A DNA stretch of 64,000 nt, from assembly GCA_963170055.1 (NCBI GenBank), contig CAUJGJ010000430.1:62001-126000 (forward strand), written 5' to 3'. Made by a program: the position numbers and the translations under genes. This document shows, one piece after another, positions 1 through 12,800 of the stretch. The DNA comes from Halisarca cf. caerulea (Eukaryota; Porifera; Demospongiae; Chondrillida; Halisarcidae). Positions within the stretch are counted from its first letter, which is position 1. Every line of letters begins with the position of its first letter. The notes below the pieces were generated by a model. That model was not told where the DNA came from and did no database searches. It saw only the letters and a list, made by a program, of their open reading frames with translations.

Positions 1-104
1 TGCTGGTGCTAATACCAATATTTGGCACTAGCACCACGCACATTCCCAGTGGACACACATGACCTTTCTGAAGTGCTGTGGGCGTATTTGTGTAGTGTTG
101 GATA
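1..104 (+). repeat. Reference monomer (class P consensus)
   Basis: This first unit equals the commonest form and serves as the coordinate frame for all variants. Positions 4-36 hold an imperfect dyad. Positions 31-64 are AC-rich (24 of 34 bases A or C on the plus strand). Positions 60-67 read TGACCTTT. Positions 73-101 are GT-rich (25 of 29 bases G or T). CpG sites are at 37/38 and 83/84. Common changes are C15A, T22A, T23C, T23G+G24A, G24T, C28T, C37G, C39T, A48G, A48C, G52C, T87A, T88G, T98C and T98C+T99A+G100T. Confidence 0.95.
4..36. repeat. 33-bp imperfect dyad, present in every monomer
   Basis: Eight-base arms TGGTGCTA (4-11) and TAGCACCA (29-36) are exact reverse complements, and CCAA (15-18) pairs with TTGG (22-25), all centred on position 20. 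T13 pairs with A27. The mismatches are 12/28 and 14/26 (both A opposite C) and 19/21. The C28T variant (GGCATTAGC, e.g. near 1,066, 5,536 and 8,032) turns the 12/28 mismatch into an A-T pair. The same element recurs about 615 times. A dyad this regular could extrude as a cruciform, fold in a transcript, or bind a dimeric protein; none of these can be shown from sequence. Confidence 0.85.
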
Positions 105-208
105 TGCTGGTGCTAATAACAATATTTGGCACTAGCACCACGCACATTCCCAGTGGACACACATGAAGTTTCTGAAGTGCTGTGGGCGTATTTGTGTAGT
201 GTTGGATA

Positions 209-3200
209 TGCTGGTGCTAATACCAATATTTGGCACTAGCACCCCGCACATTCCCGGTGGACACACATGACCTTTCTGAAGTGCTGTGGGCGTATTTGTG
301 TTGTGTTGGATATCCTGGTGCTAATAACAATATATGGCACTAGCACCACGCACATTCCCAGTGGACACACATGAAGTTTCTTAACTACTGTGGGCGTAAT
401 TGTGTAGTGCTGGATATGCTGGTGCTAATACCAATATTTGGCACTAGCACCACGCACATTCCCAGTGGACACACATGACCTTTCTGAAGTGCTGTGGGCG
501 TATTTGTGTAGTGTTGGATATGCTGGTGCTAATAACAATATTTGGCACTAGCACCACGCACATTCCCAGTGGACACACATGAAGTTTCTGAAGTGCTGTG
601 GGCGTATTTGTGTAGTGTTGGATATGCTGGTGCTAATACCAATATTTGGCACTAGCACCACGCACATTCCCAGTGGACACACATGAAGTTTCAGAAATGC
701 TGTGGGCGTATTTGTGTAGTGTTGGATAGCTGGTGCTAATAGCAATATTTGGCACTAGCACCACGCACATTCCCAGTGGACACACATGAAGTTTCTGAAG
801 TGCTGTGGGCGTATTTGTGTAGTGTTGGATATGCTGGTGCTAATATTAATATTTGGCACTAGCACCACGCACATTCCCAGTGGACACACATGAAGTTTCT
901 TAACTACTGTGGGCGTATTTGTGTAGTGCATGATATGCTGGTGCTAATACCAATATTTGGCACTAGCACCACGCACATTCCCAGTGGACACACATGAAGT
1001 TTCACAACAACTGTGGGCGTATTTGTGTAGTGCTGGATATGCTGGTGCTAATACCAATATTTGGCATTAGCACCACGCACATTCCCAGTGGACACACATG
1101 ACCTTTCTGAAGTGCTGTGGGCGTATGTGTGTAGTGTTGGATATGCTGGTGCTAATACCAATATTTTGCACTAGCACCACGCACATTCCCAGTGGACACA
1201 CATGACCTTTCTGAAGTGCTGTGGGCGTATTTGTGTAGTGTTGGATATGCTGGTGCTAATACCAATATTCGGCACTAGCACCACGTACATTCTCAGTGGA
1301 CACACATGACCTTTCTGAAGTGCTGTTGGCGTATTTGTGTAGTGTTGGATATGCTGGTGCTAATACCAATATTGAGCACTAGCACCACGCACATTCCCAG
1401 TGGACACACATGAAGTTTCTTGACTACTGTGGGCGTATTTGTGTAGTGCTGGATATGCTGGTGCTAATACCAATATTTGGCACTAGCACCACGCACATTC
1501 CCAGTGGACACACATGAAGTTTCTGAAGTGCTGTGGGTGTATTTGTGTAGTGTTGGATATGCTGGTGCTAATACCAATATTTGGCACTAGCACCACGCAC
1601 ATTCCCCGTGGACACACATGACCTTTCTGAAGTGCTGTGGGCGTGTTTGTTTAGTGTTGGATATGCTGGTGCTAATACCAATATTTGGCATTAGCACCAC
1701 GCACATTCCCAGTGGACACACATGACCTTTCTGAAGTGCTGGGGGCGTATTTGTGTAGTGTTGGATATGCTGGTGCTAATACCAATATTTGGCACTAGCA
1801 CCACGCACATTCCTGGTGGACACACATGACCTTTCTGAAGTGCTGTAGGCGTATTTGTGTAGTGTTGGATATGCTGGTGCTAATAACAATATATGGCACT
1901 AGCACCACGCACATTCCCAGTGGACACACATGAAGTTTCTTAACTACTGTGGGCGTATTTGTGTAGTGCTGGATATGCTGGTGCTAATACCAATATTTGG
2001 CACTAGTACCACGCACATTCCCAGTGGACACACATGACCTTTCTGAAGTGCTGTGGGCGTATTTGTGTAGTGTTTGATATGCTGGTGCTAATACCAATAT
2101 TTGGAACTAGCACCACGCACATTCCCAGTGGACACACATGAACTTTCTGAAGTTCTGTTGGTGTATTTGTGTAGTGTTGGATATGCTGGTGCTAATACCA
2201 ATATTTGGCACTAGCACCACGCACATTCCCAGTGCACACACATGATGTTTCTTAACTACTGTGGGCGTATTTGTGTAATGTTGGATATGCTGGTGCTAAT
2301 ACCAATATTTGGCACTAGCACCACGCACATTCCCAGTGGACACACATGAAGTTTCTTAACTACTGTGGGCGTATTTGTGTAGTGCTGGATATGCTGGTGC
2401 TAATACCAATATTTGGCACTAGCACCACGTACATTCCCAGTGGACACACATGACCTTTCTGAAGTGCTGTGGGCGTATTTGTGTAGTGTTGTATATGCTG
2501 GTGCTAATACCAATATTTGGCACTAGCACCACGCACATTCCCAGTGGACACACATGACCTTTCTGAAGTGCTGTGGGCGTATTTGTGTAGTGTTGGATAT
2601 GCTGGTGCTAATACCAATATTTGGCACTAGCACCACGCACATTCCCAGTGGACACACATGACCTTTCAGAAGTGCTGTGGGCGTACGTGTGTAATGTTGG
2701 GTAAGCTGGTGCTAATACCAATATTTGGCACTAGCACCACGCACATTTCCGGTGGACACACATGACCTTTCTGAAGTGCTGTGGGCGTATTTGTGTAGTG
2801 TTGGATATGCTGGTGCTAATACCAATATTTGGCACTAGCACCACGCACATTCCCGGTGGACACACATGACCTTTCTGAAGTGCTGTGGGCGTATTTGTGT
2901 AGTGTTGGATATGCTGGTGCTAATAACAATATATGGCACTAGCACCACGCACATTCCCAGTGGACACACATGAAGTTTCTTAACTACTGTGGGCGTTATT
3001 GTGTAGTGCTGGATATGCTGGTGCTAATACCAATATTCTGCACTAGCACCACGCACATTCCCGGTGGACACACATGACCTTTCTGAAGTGCTGTGGGCGT
3101 ATTTGTGTAGTGTTGGATATGCTGGTGCTAATACCAATATTTGGCACTAGCACCACGCACATTCCCAGTGGACACACATGAAGTTTCTGAAGTGCTGTGG

Positions 3201-4678
3201 GCGTATTTGTGTAGTGTTGGATAGCTGGTGCAAATACCAATATTTGGCACTAGCACCACGCACATTCCCAGTGGACACACATGAAGTTTCTGAAGTGCTG
3301 TGGGCGTATTTGTGTAGTGTTGGATATGCTGGTGCTAATACCAATATTTGGCACTAGCACCACGCACATTCCCAGTGGACACACATGAAGTTTCTTAACT
3401 ACTGTGGGCGTATTTGTGTAGTGCATGATATGCTGGTGCTAATACCAATATTTGGCACTAGCACCACGCACATTCCCAGTGGACACACATGAAGTTTCAC
3501 AACAACTGTGGGCGTATTTGTGTAGTGCTGGATATGCTGGTGCTAATACCAATATTTGGCATTAGCACCACGCACATTCCCAGTGGACACACATGACCTT
3601 TCTGAAGTGATGTGGGCGTATGTGTGTAGTGTTGGATATGCTGGTGCTAATACAAATATTTTGCACTAGCACCACGCACATTCCCAGTGGACACACATGA
3701 CCTTTCTGAAGTGCTGTGGGCGTATTTGTGTAGTGTTGGATATGCTGGTGCTAATACCAATATTCGGCACTAGCACCACGTACATTCTCAGTGGACACAC
3801 ATGACCTTTCTGAAGTGCTGTTGGCGTATTTGTGTAGTGTTGGATATGCTGGTGCTAATACCAATATTGAGCACTAGCACCACGCACATTCCCAGTGGAC
3901 AGACATGAAGTTTCTTAACTACTGTGGGCGTATTTGTGTAGTGCTGGATATGCTGGTGCTAATACCAATATTTGGCACTAGCACCACGCACATTCCCAGT
4001 GGACACACATGACCTTTTTTAAGTGCTGTGGGAGTATCTGTGTAGTGTTGGATATGCTGGTGCTAATACCAATATTTGGCACTAGCACCACGCACATTCC
4101 CGGTGGACACACATGACCTTTCTGAAGTGCTGTGGGCGTATTTGTGTAGTGTTGGATATGCTGGTGCTAATAACAATATATGGCACTAGCACCACGCACA
4201 TTCCCAGTGGACACACATGAAGTTTCTTAACTACTGTGGGCGTATTTGTGTAGTGCTGGATATGCTGGTGCTAATACCAATATTTGGCACTAGCACCACG
4301 TACATTCCCAGTGGACACACATGACCATTCTGAAGTGCTGTGGGCGTATTTGTGTAGTGTTGTATATGCTGGTGCTAATACCAATATTTGGCACTAGCAC
4401 CACGCACATTCCCAGTGGACACACATGACCTTTCAGAAGTGCTGTGGACGTATTTTTGTAGTGTTGGATATGCTGGTGCTAATACCAATATTTGGCACTA
4501 GCACCACGCACATTCCCAGTGGACACACATGACCTTTCAGAAGTGCTGTGGGCGTATGTGTGTAGTGTTGGATATACTGGTGCTAATACCAATATTTGGC
4601 ACTAGCACCACGCACATTTCCGGTGGACACACATGACCTTTCTGAAGTGCTGTGGGCGTATTTGTGTAGTGTTGGATA
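209..4678 (+). repeat. H1 higher-order repeat, unit 1 (43 monomers)
   Basis: The unit runs from the CACCCCGC monomer (marker at 240) to the next such monomer (marker at 4,710), 4,470 bp or 43 monomers less 2 bp. Ordered markers are CACCCCGC, AACAATATATGG with class R and GTAATTG, AACAATATTTGG class Q, the 103-bp monomer (deletion at 728), TAATATTAATATT, R with GTGCATG, S, GGCATTAGC, TATTTTGC, TATTCGG with CACGTAC, TATTGAGC, CGTGTTTGTTTAG, GCTGGGGGCG, class U then T (GTGCAC at 2,232), GGTAAGC at about 2,700, and a second 103-bp monomer near 3,224 followed by GTGCAAAT. The second half repeats much of the marker order of the first, so the 43-mer looks like two diverged modules of roughly 20-23 monomers. 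Compared with unit 3 it has one extra monomer near 1,770 and one fewer near 3,030-3,130. Confidence 0.9.
625..727 (+). repeat. 103-bp monomer variant (lost T before GCTGG), type example
   Basis: GGATATGCTGG reads GGATAGCTGG, a loss of one T at the monomer junction. The same deletion is found near 728, 3,224, 5,198, 10,397, 12,892, 14,867, 34,834, 39,928, 43,048, 46,688, 48,143, 54,797, 56,564, 57,084, 60,930 and 63,217, sixteen in all. Almost all follow a Q monomer reading GAAATG, so the copies descend from a few events and were spread by HOR amplification. The deletion shifts frame and lets two minus-strand frames join, which is why short open frames cluster at these sites. Confidence 0.93.
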
Positions 4679-7600
4679 TGCTGGTGCTAATACCAATATT
4701 TGGCACTAGCACCCCGCACATTCCCGGTGGACACATATGACCTTTCTGAAGTGCTGTGGGCGTATTTGTGTTGTGTTGGATATCCTGGTGCTAATAACAA
4801 TATATGGCACTAGCACCACGCACATTCCCAGTGGACACACATGAAGTTTCTTAACTACTGTGGGCGTAATTGTGTAGTGCTGGATATGCTGGTGCTAATA
4901 CCAATATTTGGCACTAGCACCACGCACATTCCCAGTGGACACACATGACCTTTCTGAAGTGCTGTGGGCGTATTTGTGTAGTGTTGGATATGCTGGTGCT
5001 AATAACAATATTTGGCACTAGCACCACGCACATTCCCAGTGGACACACATGAAGTTTCTGAAGTGCTGTGGGCGTATTTGTGTAGTGTTGGATATGCTGG
5101 TGCTAATACCAATATTTGGCACTAGCACCACGCACATTCCCAGTGGACACACATGAAGTTTCAGAAATGCTGTGGGCGTATTTGTGTAGTGTTGGATAGC
5201 TGGTGCTAATAGCAATATTTGGCACTAGCACCACGCACATTCCCAGTGGACACACATGAAGTTTCTGAAGTGCTGTGGGCGTATTTGTGTAGTGTTGGAT
5301 ATGCTGGTGCTAATATTAATATTTGGCACTAGCACCACGCACATTCCCAGTGGACACACATGAAGTTTCTTAACTACTGTGGGCGTATTTGTGTAGTGCA
5401 TGATATGCTGGTGCTAATACCAATATTTGGCACTAGCACCACGCACATTCCCAGTGGACACACATGAAGTTTCACAACAACTGTGGGCGTATTTGTGTAG
5501 TGCTGGATATGCTGGTGCTAATACCAATATTTGGCATTAGCACCACGCACATTCCCAGTGGACACACATCACCTTTCTGAAGTGCTGTGGGCGTATGTGT
5601 GTAGTGTAGGATATGCTGGTGCTAATACCAATATTTTGCACTAGCACCACGCACATTCCCAGTGGACACACATGACCTTTCTGAAGTGTTGTGGGCGTAT
5701 TTGTGTAGTGTTGGATATGCTGGTGCTAATACCAATATTCGGCACTAGCACCACGTACAATCTCAGTGGACACACATGACCTTTCTGAAGTGCTGTTGGC
5801 GTATTTGTGTAGTGTTGGATATGCTGGTGCTAATACCAATATTGAGCACTAGCATCACGCACATTCCCAGTGGACACACTTGAAGTTTCTTGACTACTGT
5901 GGGCGTATTTGTGTAGTGCTGGATATGCTGGTGCTAATACCAATATTTGGCACTAGCACCACGCACATTCCCAGTGGACACACATGAAGTTTCTGAAGTG
6001 CTGTGGGTGTATTTGTGTAGTGTTGGATATGCTGGTGCTAATACCAATATTTGGCACTAGCACCACGCACATTCCCCGTGGACACACATGACCTTTCTGA
6101 AGTGCTGTGGGCGTGTTTGTTTAGTGTTGGATATGCTGGTGCTAATACCAATATTTGGCATTAGCACCACGCACATTCCCAGTGGACACACATGACCTTT
6201 CTGAAGTGCTGGGGGCGTATTTGTGTAGTGTTGGATATGCTGGTGCTAATACCAATATTTGGCACTAGCACCACGCACATTCCCGGTGGACACACATGAC
6301 CTTTCTGAAGTGCTGTGGGCGTATTTGTGTAGTGTTGGATATGCTGGTGCTAATAACAATATATGGCACTAGCACCACGCACATTCCCAGTGGACACACA
6401 TGAAGTTTCTTAACTACTGTGGGCGTATTTGTGTAGTGCTGGATATGCTGGTGCTAATACCAATATTTGGCACTAGAACCACGCACATTCCCAGTGGACA
6501 CACATGACCTTTCTGAAGTGCTGTGGGCGTATTTGTGTAGTGTTTGATATGCTGGTGCTAATACCAATATTTGGAACTAGCACCACGCACATTCCCAGTG
6601 GAAACACATGAAGTTTCTGAAGTTCTGTTGGTGTATTTGTGTAGTGTTGGATATGCTGGTGCTAATACCAATATTTGGCACTAGCACCACGCACATTCCC
6701 AGTGCACACACATGATGTTTCTCAACTACTGTGGGCGTATTTGTGTAATGTTGGATATGCTGGTGCTAATACCAATATTTGGCACTAGCACCACGCACAT
6801 TCTCAGTGGACACACATGAAGTTTCTTAACTACTGTGGGCGTATTTGTGTAGTGCTGGATATGCTGGTGCTAATACCAATATTTGGCACTAGCACTACGT
6901 ACATTCCCAGTGGACACACATGACCTTTCTGAAGTGCTGTGGGCGTATTTGTGTAGTGTTGTATATGCTGGTGCTAATACCAATATTTGGCACTAGCACC
7001 ACGCACATTCCCAGTGGACACACATGACCTTTCTGAAGTGCTGTGGGCGTATTTGTGTAGTGTTGGATATGCTGGTGCTAATACCAATATTTGGCACTAG
7101 CACCACGCACATTCCCAGTGGACACACATGACCTTTCAGAAGTGCTGTGGGCGTACGTGTGTAGTGTTGGATAAGCTGGTGCTAATACCAATATTTGGCA
7201 CTAGCACCACGCACATTTCCGGTGGTCACACATGACCTTTCTGAAGTGCTGTGGGCGTATTTGTGTAGTGTTGGATATGCTGGTGCTAATACCAATATTC
7301 GGCACTAGCACCACGTACATTCTCAGTGGACACACATGACCTTTCTGAAGTGCTGTTGGCGTATTTGTGTAGTGTTGGATATGCTGGTGCTAATACCAAT
7401 ATTGAGCACTAGCACCACGCACATTCCCAGTGGACAGACATGAAGTTTCTTGACTACTGTGGGCGTATTTGTGTAGTGCTGGATATGCTGGTGCTAATAC
7501 CTATATTTGGCACTAGCACCACGCACATTCCCAGTGGACACACATGAAGTTTCACAACAACTGTGGGCGTATTTGTGTAGTGTTGGATATGCTGGTGCTA

Positions 7601-9877
7601 ATAACAATATTTGGCACTAGCACCACGCACATTCCCTGTGGACACACATGAAGTTTCTGAAGTGCTGTGGGCGTATTTGTGTAGTGTTGGATATGCTGGT
7701 GCTAATACCAATATTTGGCACTAGCACCACGCACATTCCCAGTGGACACACATTAAGTTTCTGAAGTGCTGTGGGCGTATTTGTGTAGTGTTGGATATGC
7801 TTGTGCTAATACCAATATTTGGCACTAGCACCACGCACATTCCCAGTGGACACACATGAAGTTTCTTAACTACTGTGGGCGTATTTGTGTAGTGCATGAT
7901 ATGCTGGTGCTAATACCAATATTTGGCACTAGCACCACGCACATTCCCAGTGGACACACATGAAGTTTCACAACAACTGTGGGCGTATTTGTGTAGTGCT
8001 GGATATGCTGTTGCTAATACCAATATTTGGCATTAGCACCACGCACATTCCCAGTGGACACACATGACCTTTCTGAAGTGCTGTGGGCGTATGTGTGTAG
8101 TGTTGGATATGCTGGTGCTAATACCAATATTTGGCACTAGCACCACGCACATTCCCAGTGGACACACATGACCTTTCTGAAGTGCTGAAGGCGTATTTGT
8201 GTAGTGTTGGATATGCTGGTGCTAATACCAATATTCGGCACTAGCACCACGTACATTCTCAGTGGACACACATGACCTTTCTGAAGTGCTGTTGGCGTAT
8301 TTGTGTTGTGTTGGATATGCTGGTGCTAATACCAATTTTTGGCACTAGCACCACGCACATTCCCAGTGGACACACATGAAGTTTCTTAACTACTGTGGGC
8401 GTATTTGTGTAGTGCATGATATGCTGGTGCTAATACCAATATTTGGCACTAGCACCACGCACATTCCCAGTGGACACACATGAAGTTTCACAACAACTGT
8501 GGGCGTATTTGTGTAGTGCTGGATATGCTGTTGCTAATACCAATATTTGGCATTAGCACCACGCACATTCCCAGTGGACACACATCACCTTTCTGAAGTG
8601 CTGTGGGCGTATGTGTGTAGTGTTGGATATGCTGGTGCTAATACCAATATTTTGCACTAGCACCACGCACATTCCCAGTGGACACACATGACCTTTCTGA
8701 AGTGCTGTGGGCGTATTTGTGTAGTGTTGGATATGCTGGTGCTAATACCAATATTCGGCACTAGCACCACGTACATTCTCAGTGGACACACATGACCTTT
8801 CTGAAGTGCTGTTGGCGTATTTGTGTAGTGTTGGATATGCTGGTGCTAATACCAATATTGAGCACTAGCACCACGCACATTACCAGTGGACAGACATGAA
8901 ATTTCTTGACTACTGTGGGCGTATTTGTGTAGTGCTGGATATGCTGGTGCTAATACCAATATTTGGCACTAGCACCACGCACATTCCCAGTGGACACACA
9001 TGAAGTTTCACAACAACTGTGGGCGTATTTGTGTAGTGTTGGATATGCTGGTGCTAATAACAATATTTGGCACTAGCACCACGCACATTCCCTGTGGACA
9101 CACGTGACCTTTCTGAAGTGCTGTGGGCGTATTTGTGTAGTGTTGGATATGCTGGTGCTAATACCAATATTTGGCACTAGCACCACGCACATTCCCCGTG
9201 GACACACATGACCTTTCTGAAGTGCTGTGGGCGTATTTGTGTAGTGTTGGATATGCTGGTGCTAATACCAATATTTGGCACTAGCACCACGCACATTCCC
9301 GGTGGACACACATGACCTTTCTGAAGTGCTGTGGGCGTATTTGTGTAGTGTTGGATATGCTGGTGCTAATACCAATATATGGCACTAGCACCACGCACAT
9401 TCCCAGTGGACACACATGAAGTTTCTTAACTACTGTGGGCGTATTTGTGTAGTGCTGGATATGCTGGTGCTAATACCAATATTAGGCACTAGCACCACGT
9501 ACATTCCCAGTGGACACACATGACCATTCTGAAGTGCTGTGGGCGTATTTGTGTAGTGTTGTATATGCTGGTGCTAATACCAATATTTGGCACTAGCACC
9601 ACGCACATTCCCAGTGGACACACATGACCTTTCAGAAGTGCTGTGGACGTATTTGTGTAGTGTTGGATATGCTGGTGCTAATACCAATATTTGGCACTAG
9701 CACCACGCACATTCCCAGTGGACACACATGACCTTTCTGAAGTGCTGTGGGCGTATGTGTGTAGTGTTGGATATACTGGTGCTAATACCAATATTTGGCA
9801 CTAGCACCACGCACATTTCCGGTGGACACACATGACCTTTCTGAAGTGCTGTGGGCGTATTTGTGTAGTGTTGGATA
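4679..9877 (+). repeat. H1 higher-order repeat, unit 2 (50 monomers)
   Basis: 5,199 bp, 50 monomers less 1 bp, from the CACCCCGC marker at 4,710 to that at 9,909. It follows unit 1 at an offset of 4,470 bp up to about 7,285 (U/T pair at 6,702, GATAAGC at about 7,170). It then departs: 7,286-9,350 uses TATTCGG, TATTGAGC, S-class and CCCTGTGG monomers resembling family H2, and includes a five-monomer (520-bp) tandem duplication (TGCTGTTGC near 8,008 and 8,528). It rejoins the unit 1/3 pattern near 9,360 (class R, GTTGTATA, TATACTGG, TTTCCGG). Confidence 0.88.
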
Positions 9878-12800
9878 TGCTGGTGCTAATACCAATATTT
9901 GGCACTAGCACCCCGCACATTCCCGGTGGACACACATGACCTTTCTGAAGTGCTGTGGGCGTATTTGTGTTGTGTTGGATATCCTGGTGCTAATAACAAT
10001 ATATGGCACTAGCACCACGCACATTCCCAGTGGACACACATGAAGTTTCTTAACTACTGTGGGCGTAATTGTGTAGTGCTGGATATGCTGGTGCTAATAC
10101 CAATATTTGGCACTAGCACCACGCACATTCCCAGTGGACACACATGACCTTTCTGAAGTGCTGTGGGCGTATTTGTGTAGTGTTGGATATGCTGGTGCTA
10201 ATAACAATATTTGGCACTAGCACCACGCACATTCCCAGTGGACACACATGAAGTTTCTGAAGTGCTGTGGGCGTATTTGTGTAGTGTTGGATATGCTGGT
10301 GCTAATACCAATATTTGGCACTAGCACCACGCACATTCCCAGTGGACACACATGAAGTTTCAGAAATGCTGTGGGCGTATTTGTGTAGTGTTGGATAGCT
10401 GGTGCTAATAGCAATATTTGGCACTAGCACCACGCACATTCCCAGTGGACACACATGAAGTTTCTGAAGTGCTGTGGGCGTATTTGTGTAGTGTTGGATA
10501 TGCTGGTGCTAATATTAATATTTGGCACTAACACCACGCACATTCCCAGTGGACACACATGAAGTTTCTTAACTACTGTGGGCGTATTTGTGTAGTGCAT
10601 GATATGCTGGTGCTAATACCAATATTTGGCACTAGCACCACGCACATTCCCAGTGGACACACATGAAGTTTCACAACAACTGTGGGCGTATTTGTGTAGT
10701 GCTGGATATGCTGGTGCTAATACCAATATTTGGCATTAGCACCACGCACATTCCCAGTGGACACACATCACCTTTCTGAAGTGTTGTGGGCGTATGTGTG
10801 TAGTGTTGGATATGCTGGTGCTAATACCAATATTTGGCACTAGCACCACGCACATTCCCAGTGGACACACATGACCTTTCTGAAGTGCTGTGGGCGTATT
10901 TGTGTAGTGTTGGATATGCTGGTGCTAATACCAATATTCGGCACTAGCACCACGTACATTCTCAGTGGACACACATGACCTTTCTGAAGTGCTGTTGGCG
11001 TATTTGTGTAGTGTTGGATATGCTGGTGCTAATACCAATATTGAGCACTAGCACCACGCACATTCCCAGTGGACACACATGAAGTTTCTTGACTACTGTG
11101 GGCGTATTTGTGTAGTGCTGGATATGCTGGTGCTAATACCAATATTTGGCACTAGCACCACGCACATTCCCAGTGGACACACATGAAGTTTCTGAAGTGC
11201 TGTGGGTGTATTTGTGTAGTGTTGGATATGCTGGTGCTAATACCAATATTTGGCACTAGCACCACGCACATTCCCCGTGGACACACATGACCTTTCTGAA
11301 GTGCTGTGGGCGTGTTTGTTTAGTGTTGGATATGCTGGTGCTAATACCAATATTTGGCATTAGCACCACGCACATTCCCAGTGGACACACATGACCTTTC
11401 TGAAGTGCTGGGGGCGTATTTGTGTAGTGTTGGATATGCTGGTGCTAATAACAATATATAGCACTAGCACCACGCACATTCCCAGTGGACACACATGAAG
11501 TTTCTTAACTACTGTGGGCGTATTTGTGTAGTGCTGGATATGCTGGTGCTAATACCAATATTTGGCACTAGTACCACGCACATTCCCAGTGGACACACAT
11601 GACCTTTCTGAAGTGCTGTGGGCGTATTTGTGTAGTGTTTGATATGCTGGTGCTAATACCAATATTTGGAACTAGCACCACGCACATTCCCAGTGGACAC
11701 ACATGAACTTTCTGAAGTTCTGTTGGTGTATTTGTGTAGTGTTGGATATGCTGGTGCTAATACCAATATTTGGCACTAGCACCACGCACATTCCCAGTGC
11801 ACACACATGATGTTTCTTAACTACTGTGGGCGTATTTGTGTAATGTTGGATATGCTGGTGCTAATACCAATATTTGGCACTAGCACCACGCACATTCCCA
11901 GTGGACACACATGAAGTTTCTTAACTACTGTGGGCGTATTTGTGTAGTGCTGGATATGCTGGTGCTAATACCAATATTTGGCACTAGCACCACGTACATT
12001 CCCAGTGGACACACATGACCTTTCTGAAGTGCTGTGGGCGTATTTGTGTAGTGTTGTATATGCTGGTGCTAATACCAATATTTGGCACTAGCACCACGCA
12101 CATTCCCAGTGGACACACATGACCTTTGTGAAGTGCTGTGGGCGTATTTGTGTAGTGTTGGATATGCTGGTGCTAATACCAATATTTGGCACTAGCACCA
12201 CGCACATTCCCAGTGGACACACATGACCTTTCAGAAGTGCTGTGGGCGTACGTGTGTAATGTTGGGTAAGCTGGTGCTAATACCAATATTTGGCACTAGC
12301 ACCACGCACATTTCCGGTGGACACACATGACCTTTCTGAAGTGCTGTGGGCGTATTTGTGTAGTGTTGGATATGCTGGTGCTAATACCAATATTTGGCAC
12401 TAGCACCACGCACATTCCCGGTGGACACACATGACCTTTCTGAAGTGCTGTGGGCGTATTTGTGTAGTGTTGGATATGCTGGTGCTAATAACAATATATG
12501 GCACTAGCACCACGCACATTCCCAGTGGACACACATGAAGTTTCTTAACTACTGTGGGCGTTATTGTGTAGTGCTGGATATGCTGGTGCTAATACCAATA
12601 TTTGGCACTAGCACCACGCACATTCCCGGTGGACACACATGACCTTTCTGAAGTGCTGTGGGCGTATTTGTGTAGTGTTGGATATGCTGGTGCTAATAAC
12701 AATATTTGGCACTAGCACCACGCACATTCCCAGTGGACACACATGAAGTTTCTGAAGTGCTGTGGGCGTATTTGTGTAGTGTTGGATATGCTGGTGCTAA

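Noticed and set aside
11..22. CCAAT box / promoter in each monomer
   Set aside because: ACCAATAT contains CCAAT but the flanks fit NF-Y preference poorly and there is no start site or gene nearby; it is explained as the inner part of the dyad.
548..745. Minus-strand open frame of 65 codons, recurring near 5,018, 10,217, 14,687, 46,508, 47,963, 60,750 and elsewhere
   Set aside because: It is two satellite monomers read through, kept open only by the 1-bp deletion in the 103-bp monomer that joins two frames. The same applies to related frames at 3,043-3,344, 12,712-13,013, 34,654, 39,748, 42,868, 54,617, 56,384, 56,903 and 63,037-63,338. No coding signature, and copies vary with the satellite.
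1643..1655. TGTTTGTTTAG as a forkhead-like site
   Set aside because: It is an H1 monomer variant (also near 6,112, 11,311, 15,782, 49,057, 51,033 and 61,849) two substitutions from consensus; the short AT/GT-rich match is not specific enough to call.
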